Shown here piece by piece: positions 1 through 6,155 of a DNA stretch of 16,336 nt. Source of the DNA: RUG563 sp964423675 (GTDB lineage Bacteria > Bacillota > Clostridia > Christensenellales > Aristaeellaceae); assembly GCA_964423675.1 (NCBI GenBank), contig CAYRFP010000047.1, positions 1-16,336 of the forward strand, written 5' to 3'. The translations under genes were made by a program, and so were the position numbers. The notes under the pieces were generated by a model that saw only the letters and a list, made by a program, of their open reading frames with translations, did not search any database and was not told the origin of the DNA. The first letter of the stretch is position 1. Every line of letters begins with the position of its first letter.

Positions 1-1
1 C

Positions 2-28
2 GCGCTGGCGAAAAAAATCAACCTGTGA
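2..28 (+). CDS. 3' end of an unidentified gene (partial, enters from the left edge)
   Basis: Eight sense codons (A-L-A-K-K-I-N-L) run from the window edge to a TGA at 26-28, and a clean intrinsic terminator starts 4 bases later. That spacing is typical of a gene end, and the following cassette is on the same strand. The fragment is far too short to assign a function; the phage-like genes downstream make a phage gene possible. The other two frames stay open beyond the terminator, which makes them less likely. Confidence 0.3.
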   Translation, partial: ALAKKINL

Positions 29-32
29 AACA

Positions 33-57
33 AGCCCCGGAAACGGGGCTTTTTTAT
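33..57 (+). terminator. Intrinsic terminator, 7-bp stem with GAAA tetraloop
   Basis: The stem AGCCCCG (33-39) pairs perfectly with CGGGGCT (44-50) around the tetraloop GAAA, followed by TTTTTATTT. It would end transcription of the gene entering from the left edge. Confidence 0.8.
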
Positions 58-60
58 TTG

Positions 61-103
61 GCCCCGAATTGGCCCCGATCTGGCCCTTCGGGGCGCTTTT
101 TTT
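61..103 (+). terminator. Second terminator with competing GC stems
   Basis: GCCC (83-86) pairs with GGGC (91-94) around a UUCG tetraloop, followed two bases later by seven T (97-103). Two upstream copies of GGCCCCGA (60-67 and 71-78) can each pair instead with TCGGGGC (88-94), so three mutually exclusive stems share one 3' arm. The simplest reading is a back-up terminator with repeat-derived alternatives. Confidence 0.5.
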
Positions 104-161
104 ATGGGAGAATACAGGTGTAGGGCGCGCTACAAATAAAAAACGGAAGAAGGCTTGAAGC

Positions 162-734
162 ATGGATTACGTGGCAAAAAAGGGAACTACGGCGCTTGGC
201 ATCATCGGGACTACGCTGGGCGGCGTTGCCGTAGCGGGCGGGCCGATTCTGGCGGCGTTGACCGGGAAGAACCAGGCGGCGCAGCAGCCGGTGGTAGTGC
301 AGGAATGCTCGGAGAATCACACGGTAAACCGCTATGAAGCGGCGCAGGCGGCGCGGATTGCCGAACTGGAAACGGAAGTGAAGCTGCGGGATGCGAACAC
401 GTACACGGATCAGAAGATTCTGGAAACGTATCAGTACGTAGACGGGCGGCTTCGCACTGTTGAAAAGGAGATTTGCGACCAGAAGGTAATGAACCAGCGG
501 ACGCAGGATTCCTTTGCGCTGGCGCAGGCAGATCTTGCGGCGGTGAAAGCGGAGCTAAAGGGCGATATCAAGATGGAAGCAGAGCGGCGCTGCTGCGCGG
601 ACAATGCCATCGTGACCTACACAAACGCCACCTTTTACCCCAAAATGGTGGCCGACATCACCACAGGCACGGGAACCACTGCGCAGAACACCTACAACCC
701 CATCCCCAAGTGCGGCGGATGCTGCAACGGCTAA
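162..734 (+). CDS. Phage-like protein with Gly-rich hydrophobic N-terminus, helical middle and Cys-rich tail
   Basis: A 190-residue protein starting at ATG 162, with AGAAGG (148-153) 8 bases upstream; the TTG at 155 in another frame is not used. Residues 8-35 form a glycine- and alanine-rich hydrophobic stretch (GxxxG spacing, as in glycine zippers). Residues about 60-145 are charged and helical, likely coiled coil. A CC pair follows an arginine pair near residue 143, and the protein ends K-C-G-G-C-C-N-G. I recognise this as the kind of small protein carried in clostridial prophage late regions, but I know no assigned function. The hydrophobic stretch and helical rod would suit a membrane-inserting or virion-surface protein; that is inference. 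It is the first gene of a three-gene cassette, 57 bases from the next start, with a perfect hairpin in the gap. No clear promoter is seen just upstream. Confidence 0.8.
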   Translation: MDYVAKKGTTALGIIGTTLGGVAVAGGPILAALTGKNQAAQQPVVVQECSENHTVNRYEAAQAARIAELETEVKLRDANTYTDQKILETYQYVDGRLRTVEKEICDQKVMNQRTQDSFALAQADLAAVKAELKGDIKMEAERRCCADNAIVTYTNATFYPKMVADITTGTGTTAQNTYNPIPKCGGCCNG

Positions 735-746
735 GCGCAAAGCAAA

Positions 747-768
747 GCGGGCCTCGCAAGAGGCCCGC
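747..768 (+). other. Perfect 9-bp intercistronic hairpin with GCAA tetraloop
   Basis: GCGGGCCTC (747-755) pairs perfectly with GAGGCCCGC (760-768) around GCAA. No T-run follows; the Shine-Dalgarno region of the next gene starts 3 bases later. It is therefore not an intrinsic terminator but more likely an mRNA processing, stability or translation-tuning hairpin that sets relative expression of the two flanking genes. Confidence 0.7.
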
Positions 769-791
769 CCAGGAGGAAGGAGACAGGGCGC

Positions 792-1133
792 ATGATCAAA
801 GCGGAGCAGATGAAAGCTGGGCTGGGGAGATATATCCAGGAGAAGATGATGCCCAGGCTGGACGACAAGCGACAATTCCTGCTGGGCATGGCCTATGGCC
901 TGGGCGCAGGGAAAATGGACGAGCTGCTGGAAGCGGCGGCGAAGAACCCCGGGATACGGGCGCTGGGCATTATGCAGGAGAATGGAGAAATTGACCTGGA
1001 CACGCTCTACAACGCGGCATATGCCCAGATGCAGGCGCAAAAGAAGCTGACGCTGGATATTCCGCTGCTGGGCACATTTGTCTTTGACGAAAGCGACCTG
1101 CGCGACCTTTACAACGCGATCAGCCAGGCATAA
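792..1133 (+). CDS. Small phage-cassette protein, unknown function
   Basis: A 113-residue protein starting at ATG 792, with AAGGAG (777-782) 9 bases upstream. No signal peptide or clear membrane span is seen. Residues 1-60 are amphipathic helices with a short Gly/Ala-rich piece (G-M-A-Y-G-L-G-A-G). Residues 60-113 include a D-x-D-x-L-Y segment, a hydrophobic I-P-L-L-G-T-F-V-F strand and the tail D-L-x-x-L-Y-N-A-I. The paired acidic-L-Y motifs recall short phage proteins found in the same three-gene setting in clostridial prophages, but the function is not known to me. Its TAA overlaps the Shine-Dalgarno of the next gene, so the two are probably translationally coupled. Confidence 0.8.
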   Translation: MIKAEQMKAGLGRYIQEKMMPRLDDKRQFLLGMAYGLGAGKMDELLEAAAKNPGIRALGIMQENGEIDLDTLYNAAYAQMQAQKKLTLDIPLLGTFVFDESDLRDLYNAISQA

Positions 1134-1144
1134 GGAGGGAAAAC

Positions 1145-1453
1145 ATGAAGGAACTGAAAGAGATCATTTCCGACATCCAGGAGATGCTGGACTGCGCGGA
1201 GATGTACGCAAAGGAATCCGTGAAGCACAAGAACCAATACCCGGATCTGGCTTCCACCTATGCCCGGATTGCGCAGGACGATCTGGCGCACGTGGACATG
1301 CTGCACAAGCATGCAGTGGGCATGATTGAGGAAAAGCAGAAAAACGGCATGGAAGCCCCGGCGGCTATGAAGGCAATCTGGGACTTTGAACACGACCGGG
1401 AGATTGACAAGGCGGCAAACGTGAAACGGCTGCTGGACATGTACAGGATGTAA
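1145..1453 (+). CDS. Small helical protein resembling a ferritin-like/rubrerythrin helix pair
   Basis: A 102-residue protein at ATG 1145, with AAGGAGG (1132-1138) 6 bases upstream and overlapping the preceding stop. It is entirely helical by composition. Residues about 17-58 have the spacing of the first two helices of a rubrerythrin or ferritin-like bundle: an E in A-E-M-Y-A-K-E, a short break at Y-P, then A-x-x-Y-A-R-I-A-Q-D-D-L-A-H-x-D-M-L-H. The canonical ExxH of helix B appears as DxxH. With only three predicted helices it would have to dimerise to build a metal site, or be a metal-free relative. The fold suggestion is inference from residue pattern, not homology. It is the last gene of the cassette; a hairpin terminator starts 8 bases after the stop. 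Confidence 0.8.
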   Translation: MKELKEIISDIQEMLDCAEMYAKESVKHKNQYPDLASTYARIAQDDLAHVDMLHKHAVGMIEEKQKNGMEAPAAMKAIWDFEHDREIDKAANVKRLLDMYRM

Positions 1454-1487
1454 AAAAAGCGGCGGCGCAGAAATGCGCCGCTATGTT
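1454..1487. terminator. Terminator hairpin closing the phage-like cassette (bidirectional form)
   Basis: GCGGCGCA (1462-1469) pairs perfectly with TGCGCCGC (1474-1481) around GAAA. On the plus strand it is followed by the rather weak TATGTTTTG. On the minus strand it runs into CGC then seven T (complement of 1452-1458), which is the stronger orientation and would stop minus-strand transcripts coming from the right. Confidence 0.65.
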
Positions 1488-1700
1488 TTGGTGGTATCAT
1501 AGTGGAAACTATGAATTTTTTTCGCTCCCGTTATTCCCGCCTGCCACGCTTTGCGATGACAGCACCACCGGAACCCAAAGTAACAGTTCTTGCCGCTGTA
1601 ATTGCCGGTGCAATTGCGGAAGTGGCGGGTGTGGTTGCTCGGGAACGAACAGTACCGCTTCCACCTGATTTTTTTCAGGCGCACTTTGAACGTACCTTTA
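1488..1700. other. Gap between cassette and MATE gene: folded segment and doubtful Cys-rich ORF
   Basis: No convincing gene is present. A plus-strand frame from ATG 1483 to 1668 would encode 61 residues ending in a striking C-R-C-N-C-R-C-N-C-G-S-G-G-C-G-C tract, but it has no Shine-Dalgarno and starts inside the terminator hairpin. An alternative plus frame (from GTG 1502) runs on through the next terminator. The middle folds: AATTGC (1600-1605) pairs with GCAATT (1610-1615) around CGGT, extended by CCGC (1593-1596) with GCGG (1616-1619). It may be a decayed gene or structured RNA. Confidence 0.3.
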
Positions 1701-1704
1701 ACAT

Positions 1705-1742
1705 AAGAAAAAAGCGTTGCCGTTCATGCGGCAGCGCTTTTT
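1705..1742. terminator. Bidirectional terminator at the 3' end of the first MATE gene
   Basis: A 12-bp stem (1711-1722 with 1729-1740, one G-T wobble at 1717/1734) around a 6-base loop, with A-runs on the left and T-runs on the right. Both strands therefore carry a terminator. It lies 23 bases beyond the stop of the minus-strand MATE gene. Confidence 0.85.
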
Positions 1743-1765
1743 GATTGGCTTGATGGGGAAGGAGA

Positions 1766-3118
1766 TTAGCCTTCGCGGGTAAGCTTTTTGATCCAGCGAT
1801 AGCTGTTGACGCGGATGAAAGCGGGGATACATTTGAGAAACTGATCGGAGTTCAAGCAAATAATCACTACGATGGGGGAGAACTTCCATACGAAAGCCGC
1901 CAGCAAGGAAATGGGTAGAGCGATGCACCAAATGCCGATTAGATCCATGAACAGCGTGAACTTGGTGTCGCCGCCGCCTGTGATAATTCCGGTGTTGACC
2001 GGCATTTGATAAGCCATGGCCAACATGACTATGCTTTGGATCAGCATGTAGGCATTGGCCAGATAATGTGTTTCCTCGGATACCTGATAAATGGCGAGTA
2101 GCGGAATGCGAACGAGGAACATAATTAGCCCAAGCACGCAGCCGATGCTGATGAAAATGACTTGTAGGGTTTTGGTGTATTCCTTGATTTTGTTCATGCT
2201 GCCTTCACCGATGGTTTGGCCGATCAGGATTGAGGCGGCAGAGGAAGCGCCAACGGACGTGACCTTTAGCAATTGAAACACCGTAGAAGAAATGGATTGG
2301 GCGGCAATGGCGCTGGCGCTGAGATGCCCGAGAATCATGGTTTGGACGGCATTGGACAATCCCCAAAGCGCGGAGGTCATCATCACCGGGGCGCCTACTC
2401 GAATGTAGTCCCGCAGCATTTGCCGATCAATATGCAGATAATCCTTGGGCCGAATGCTCAGTCGTTCCTCTTTAGTAAACAGATGGGTGACGATGATGCA
2501 GAATTCTACCAGTCGAGCAATCAGCGTGCCAATAGCTGCGCCCTCTGCACCCATTTCAGGGAAGCCAAGATTGCCGCCGATCAGCAGATAATTAATGGCT
2601 ACGTTAACCAATAGCGCAATGATGGAAGACCTCAGTGCAATCCTGACGGATTGGGCAATGCGCATGGTTGAAAGCATTACGGCGGATGCGGCGAAGAACA
2701 GATAGCTGAAACGAATAATATTCAGATATTTGATCCCCTCAGCGGCGATGAGTGCATCATCGGTAAAGAGCTGCAACGCTTGCTGCGGAAACAGGCTGAC
2801 CAGAGCAAACAGAAGAATGGCGATTATCACTGCCGTGCGCACACCGATTGAGGAAACCTTGCGCACTTGAGCGACTTCACCCTTGCCGAAATATTGACTG
2901 CCCAGAACGATCATGGCGCTTCCGGCTCCATAAACTAGCTGCTGAAACACGAACTGAATCTGGTTAACCGCTGCCACGCCGGAAAGCGCTGCTTCGGAAT
3001 AAGAACCCAGCATTAGATTATCTACCAGATTTACGCTGAGCACCACGGCTTGTTCCAGCATCAGCGTGATGCATAAGCGGACGAAGGATTTGTAGAATTT
3101 TTTGTCTTTTGTAAGCAT
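1766..3118 (-). CDS. MATE-family multidrug/cation antiporter
   Basis: A 450-residue integral membrane protein, the usual length for MATE transporters, with about 12 hydrophobic segments in two six-helix halves. MATE hallmarks include V-D-N-L-M-L-G near residue 31, Q-x-x-F-G-K-G after the second span, I-N-Y-L-L-I-G-G, and G-A-E-G-A-A-I-G-T before the sixth span. It would export organic cations or drugs using a proton or sodium gradient; substrate cannot be read from sequence. ATG 3118 is supported by AAAGGA (complement of 3126-3131), 7 bases upstream. A terminator-like hairpin for the upstream tdk ends only about 25 bases before this start, so the gene is either on its own weak promoter or reached by read-through. 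It is distinct in sequence from the second MATE gene at 12021-13427. Confidence 0.92.
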   Translation of the reverse strand: MLTKDKKFYKSFVRLCITLMLEQAVVLSVNLVDNLMLGSYSEAALSGVAAVNQIQFVFQQLVYGAGSAMIVLGSQYFGKGEVAQVRKVSSIGVRTAVIIAILLFALVSLFPQQALQLFTDDALIAAEGIKYLNIIRFSYLFFAASAVMLSTMRIAQSVRIALRSSIIALLVNVAINYLLIGGNLGFPEMGAEGAAIGTLIARLVEFCIIVTHLFTKEERLSIRPKDYLHIDRQMLRDYIRVGAPVMMTSALWGLSNAVQTMILGHLSASAIAAQSISSTVFQLLKVTSVGASSAASILIGQTIGEGSMNKIKEYTKTLQVIFISIGCVLGLIMFLVRIPLLAIYQVSEETHYLANAYMLIQSIVMLAMAYQMPVNTGIITGGGDTKFTLFMDLIGIWCIALPISLLAAFVWKFSPIVVIICLNSDQFLKCIPAFIRVNSYRWIKKLTREG

Positions 3119-3143
3119 GGAAGTTTCCTTTCTTAATCAGTGC

Positions 3144-3181
3144 ATAAAAAATGACCTGAGTTCCATATAAACGGAAGCAGG
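3144..3181 (-). terminator. Minus-strand hairpin terminator between tdk and the MATE gene
   Basis: On the minus strand, CCTG and TTCC pair with GGAA and CAGG (arms 3155-3164 and 3173-3181, small internal mismatch), followed after TCA by six T (complement of 3145-3150). It follows the tdk stop by 22 bases and lies about 26 bases before the MATE start codon. It can act as tdk terminator and also as an attenuator for the MATE gene. Confidence 0.55.
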
Positions 3182-3202
3182 CCGTTTTGCCCGCGGTAGA
3201 GA

Positions 3203-3766
3203 TTATTCTTTTTTAGGCGATAATTTGCCAAGTGCCCAGTGGCGACGGCAAAGGGCTACGTAGCTTTCGTTGCCGCCAAGAAGAATCTGCTCGCCCGCCT
3301 TAATCACTTTGCCGCCAGAAACTCTGGCATTGCAGGTGGCCTTTTTACCGCACCAGCAAACGGTTTTTACTTCCTCGATGGTATCTGCCCAGGCTAGCAG
3401 CCATTGACTTCCTTCGAACAGATTGCCTTGAAAATCTGTGCGCAGACCATAGCAGATAACGGGGATATTCATCTGATCCACGATATCGACCAGCTGCTGC
3501 ACCTGTTTTTTTTTGAGGAATTGCGCTTCGTCCACGATGACACAATCATATTGCTCCACCGGAAGCACATCTAACTCTTCCACGTAGCTGCATGGGGCGA
3601 AAAGTCCTGCCCGGGATCCGACTACGCGTTCGCCATCCCGGTTATCCAACTGTGGCTTGAGCATCAGGGCCTTTTGCCCCCGCTCCTGATAGTTGTATTG
3701 CACCATGACGGCGTTTGCCGTTTTGGAGGACCCCATTGCGCCGTAGCGGAAATACAATTTTGCCAT
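3203..3766 (-). CDS. tdk: Thymidine kinase (type II)
   Basis: Phosphorylates thymidine (or deoxyuridine) with ATP in pyrimidine salvage; cytosolic. The 187-residue product starts M-A-K-L-Y-F-R-Y-G-A-M-G-S-S-K-T. The P-loop is G9-T16, the Walker B/catalytic segment V-I-V-D-E-A-Q-F has D79 and E80, and the conserved Y-G-L-R-T-D-F is at 106-112. Zinc ligands fit C137-x-C139 and C173-x2-H176, bracketing the substrate-binding lasso. Length and motif order match the bacterial TK1-like family. An in-frame ATG at 3820 would add 18 residues with no family similarity and no ribosome site. ATG 3766 has AAAGAGG (complement of 3772-3778) 5 bases upstream and gives the canonical N-terminus. A good promoter lies about 80 bases upstream. 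Confidence 0.96.
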   Translation of the reverse strand: MAKLYFRYGAMGSSKTANAVMVQYNYQERGQKALMLKPQLDNRDGERVVGSRAGLFAPCSYVEELDVLPVEQYDCVIVDEAQFLKKKQVQQLVDIVDQMNIPVICYGLRTDFQGNLFEGSQWLLAWADTIEEVKTVCWCGKKATCNARVSGGKVIKAGEQILLGGNESYVALCRRHWALGKLSPKKE

Positions 3767-3848
3767 GGTAACCTCTTTCGTTTTGCAGTAAAATAGGCGA
3801 TAGTCAGCCGCGCATTGCATGGTCGCCGCCAGTCAAAAAATCCATATC

Positions 3849-3877
3849 AGTATAACACGACTGTTTGCTTTTTTCAA
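3849..3877 (-). promoter_or_regulatory. Sigma-A type promoter of tdk
   Basis: On the minus strand: TTGAAA (complement of 3872-3877), a 17-base spacer, then TATACT (complement of 3849-3854). This places the start near 3842 and gives tdk a leader of about 75 bases. The -35 overlaps a short hairpin, TTGCTT with AAGCAA. Confidence 0.75.
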
Positions 3878-3904
3878 GCAACGTCCAGGGAAAAGATTAC
3901 CTTA

Positions 3905-3930
3905 ATAAGAAGAAGCCGCGCTTTGTGGCT
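3905..3930 (-). terminator. Possible weak terminator of the polymerase-yolD operon
   Basis: On the minus strand AGCCAC pairs with GCGGCT (arms 3925-3930 and 3914-3919, one wobble) around AAAGC, followed by TCTTCTTATT. The stem is short, overlaps the yolD stop and its T-run is broken, so confidence is low. Confidence 0.35.
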
Positions 3931-4414
3931 ATGGCGTTTGATTTTTCGTTGTCTGCGAAGAAAATGCACAAGTGCTTGATTCGGATGGCAGAATTTCCAG
4001 CTCAGCGATATCATCTAGGGAGACACAACGGCCGGATTGCAGCATTAGTAGCCGATGGAAGAGATCCACTTTTCTTAGCCCACCGATTTCTTCTATATAA
4101 GCGCCGCCTACTTTCTTTTTGTCTGCTGCAAAGAAGCGGAGACGAAGCTGCGGATGCTCCCTGGCATGATTTATCAGCCAGTTCAGCTGTTGATCCAGAT
4201 GCTCCAGTGTATCCTCGTCCAGTTCTAAACGCTGATCTGTAAATCTTCCTGCTTCTGCAATCACATCTTCATAGCCGCTCAGCGCGGAAAAAGGCGCAAA
4301 CTGCGCCGCCCTTGCGCTGCGCGCCATGGGCGTATGCCGGCGAGAAATGGGGCGAGAAAGCGCTCGAATGGCTGCATAGGAATCCTTTGGCTGGCAGCTT
4401 TGCCTTTTACTCAT
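3929..4414 (-). CDS. YolD-like protein, partner of the Y-family polymerase
   Basis: A 161-residue protein with the YolD-like family signature at residues about 27-57: H-T-P-M-x-R-x-x-R-A-A-Q-F-A-P-F-S-A-L-S-G-Y-E, followed by L-D-E-D-T-L-E-x-L-D-Q-Q-L. YolD-like proteins are encoded next to UmuC-type translesion polymerases in Firmicutes chromosomes, phages and plasmids and are thought to play the UmuD-like accessory role. Here ATG 4414 overlaps the polymerase stop as ATGA, with GGAGG (complement of 4424-4428) 9 bases upstream, so translation is coupled and both genes share the LexA-controlled promoter near 5971. The N-terminal 25 residues are basic and the C-terminal 20 are low-complexity Ser/Thr. 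It ends in TAG, so amber is an ordinary stop here. Confidence 0.88.
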   Translation of the reverse strand: MSKRQSCQPKDSYAAIRALSRPISRRHTPMARSARAAQFAPFSALSGYEDVIAEAGRFTDQRLELDEDTLEHLDQQLNWLINHAREHPQLRLRFFAADKKKVGGAYIEEIGGLRKVDLFHRLLMLQSGRCVSLDDIAELEILPSESSTCAFSSQTTKNQTP

Positions 4415-5916
4415 GCTTTATGGCCTCCAATCTGTCCATTGCGCTGCATTCCTGTAGCGCCGTCCTGAAAGCTGGTTCCTCGAACCAGCGCATTTTTCCC
4501 GAAGCGGGAATGGATTTCCAGCGTGGCGCGCTGAAGCCTTTGCTCCCGAAGCAACGCTTGACGCTGAGCATTGCGTTGCGCTTCCAAGGCAGCATAATCT
4601 GTAAACAGGCTTATCTGCTCCTGCTCAAGGGGATGGGCTTCTGGGCTGGATGTAGAAAGCGTTTCGTTAGCGGTAATGCATAGACGGCGAATCAATAGCC
4701 GATGATCCGTGACCCGATCGAAAATGCGCAGCGCTGCTTCGATGAATAAGCATGAGGAAGACGTGGGAAAAGGGAAGTTTTCCAACCCATGAACGCCCTT
4801 GGGCAGCGCGCGACCATAAGCATCCTGAACGATGGGGCCTTTATATGCCTGGCGAATGCGTGCATCTGCCAGGCTTTCCACATCGTATCCTATAGTGAGT
4901 ACCAGCTGCCGCGCCACAGATTCTTTGCCAACCAGCGAAAGCGCAAGAGCATCAGCCATTTCCCGAACCACAATGCGTGCCTTTTCAAAGGAATAGGAGG
5001 ATTGCAGCACCTGTCCAGCGCCTAAACTGGAACTGGCAGGCCGATAAGCCTTGATTTCGGCAAGCGTGCAGGGTTCAATGCCCCAGGCGTGGTCAATCAA
5101 CAGCTCGGCATTGACGCCGAAAAGCCGATAGAGCAAATCTTCATCATAAACAGAACGCAGAGCCACATCTCCCATCGTAAACATTTGGTGAGCTTCCAGC
5201 TTTTTAGCATATCCGGGGCCGATGCGCCAGAAATCCGTCAGCGGCTGATGCGACCATAGCTGCGCCTTGTAGCTTTCCTCGTCCAGCTGCGCAATGCGCA
5301 CACCGTTTTTATCCGGCGGGCAGCGCTTGGCTACAATGTCCATGGCGATTTTGCACAAATACAAATTGGAGCCAATGCCGGCGGTGGCGGTAATGCCGGT
5401 TTCCCGGAGCACATCCTGAATCATTCGCATGGCCAAATCCCGAGGCGAAAGCTGATGCAGCGCCAAATAACGGGTCACGTCCATGAACACCTCGTCGATG
5501 GAATACACGTGAATGTCTTCTGGAGCGATGTATCGCAGATAGATTTGATAAACGCGCTTGCTGCATGCCATATAATGCGCCATCTGCGGTTTGGCAATCA
5601 GATAATCCAGTGCCAGCTGAGGGTGCGTTTTCAGTTCATCGGCATGGCAGGATGCGCCAATAAGTTTATGCCCGGGAGCGACGGCTTTTCGCTGGCGATT
5701 GATTTGCTGGGTTTGCTGAATTACCTCAAACAGTCGAGCACGCCCGGGAATACCGTAGCTTCTCAGCGAGGGGGAAACGGCCAGGCAGATGGTTTTCTCC
5801 GTTCGCTCCGCATCCGCTACCACTAAATGAGTATTCAACGGATTCAGACCGCGCTCTATGCATTCCACCGAGGCAAAGAAGGATTTCAGATCAATGGCAA
5901 TATAGACGCTGCCCAT
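4411..5916 (-). CDS. Y-family translesion DNA polymerase (UmuC/UvrX class)
   Basis: Error-prone polymerase for lesion bypass during the SOS response; 501 residues. The palm carboxylates are visible: D9 in A-I-D-L-K-S-F-F-A-S-V-E and D141-E142 in Y-S-I-D-E-V-F-M-D-V. The fingers motif S-Y-G-I-P-G-R-A is at 53-60. A thumb helix-hairpin-helix, R-I-G-P-G-Y-A-K-K-L, is at 231-240, and the little finger follows at about 290-410. Q-I-S-L-F (434-438) matches the beta-clamp binding pentapeptide near the C-terminus. ATG 5916 is chosen because AGGAAGG lies 9 bases upstream and the homologous start M-G-S-V-Y-I-A-I-D fits the family. The in-frame ATG at 5979 overlaps the -10 element and cannot be the start. 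Closest in style to B. subtilis UvrX/YqjW or phage ImpB/MucB/SamB proteins rather than DinB, because it pairs with yolD and is LexA-controlled. Confidence 0.93.
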   Translation of the reverse strand: MGSVYIAIDLKSFFASVECIERGLNPLNTHLVVADAERTEKTICLAVSPSLRSYGIPGRARLFEVIQQTQQINRQRKAVAPGHKLIGASCHADELKTHPQLALDYLIAKPQMAHYMACSKRVYQIYLRYIAPEDIHVYSIDEVFMDVTRYLALHQLSPRDLAMRMIQDVLRETGITATAGIGSNLYLCKIAMDIVAKRCPPDKNGVRIAQLDEESYKAQLWSHQPLTDFWRIGPGYAKKLEAHQMFTMGDVALRSVYDEDLLYRLFGVNAELLIDHAWGIEPCTLAEIKAYRPASSSLGAGQVLQSSYSFEKARIVVREMADALALSLVGKESVARQLVLTIGYDVESLADARIRQAYKGPIVQDAYGRALPKGVHGLENFPFPTSSSCLFIEAALRIFDRVTDHRLLIRRLCITANETLSTSSPEAHPLEQEQISLFTDYAALEAQRNAQRQALLREQRLQRATLEIHSRFGKNALVRGTSFQDGATGMQRNGQIGGHKA

Positions 5917-5952
5917 GCCGGACTGCCTTCCTTTCTTCATGCAAAATCGGAA

Positions 5953-5974
5953 AATAAGAACAAGTGTTCTTATT
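5953..5974. promoter_or_regulatory. LexA (DinR) box, extended perfect palindrome
   Basis: The core GAAC-N4-GTTC (5958-5969) is the Gram-positive LexA operator. It lies inside a longer perfect inverted repeat with 9-base arms AATAAGAAC and GTTCTTATT. It covers the predicted start point (about 5971) and begins 3 bases downstream of the -10, a position where LexA would block initiation of the polymerase-yolD operon. Confidence 0.9.
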
Positions 5975-5977
5975 AGC

Positions 5978-6006
5978 ATTATAAAGCATTTTCATGGGCT
6001 TGTCAA
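5978..6006 (-). promoter_or_regulatory. Consensus promoter of the polymerase-yolD operon
   Basis: On the minus strand: TTGACA (complement of 6001-6006), exactly 17 bases, then TATAAT (complement of 5978-5983). Both hexamers match the sigma-A consensus perfectly, so the promoter should be strong once LexA is cleaved. Confidence 0.92.
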
Positions 6007-6051
6007 GACTCCGGGCGAACGATCAATTGCGCAAGGAAAAATAGCTAAAAG

Positions 6052-6081
6052 AAAAAGGCGTAGTCGAAGCTACGCCATTTT
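6052..6081 (-). terminator. Terminator of the TIM-barrel gene
   Basis: On the minus strand GGCGTAG pairs with CTACGCC (arms 6057-6063 and 6070-6076) around a 6-base loop, followed by TTTTT (complement of 6052-6056). It stands between the TIM-barrel gene and the polymerase promoter, so the latter is a separate unit. Confidence 0.85.
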
Positions 6082-6155
6082 CTGCGAATGATGAGGGAAC
6101 TTATTTTGGCAGATGTGCGAATGCTGAAAACGCATCTTCACTGAAACGAAGAGCT

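Noticed and set aside
473..994. A 173-codon frame across the first two cassette genes
   Set aside because: Its translation is low-complexity and it crosses the intercistronic hairpin; the frames at 162 and 792 have ribosome sites and sensible proteins.
1502..1744. An 80-codon plus frame from GTG 1502
   Set aside because: It runs through the bidirectional terminator and has no ribosome site.
3767..3820. Longer start for thymidine kinase at ATG 3820
   Set aside because: The added residues do not fit the family and no ribosome site precedes them, while ATG 3766 has both.
5917..5979. Longer start for the Y-family polymerase at ATG 5979
   Set aside because: That ATG overlaps the -10 element and LexA box, upstream of the predicted transcription start.
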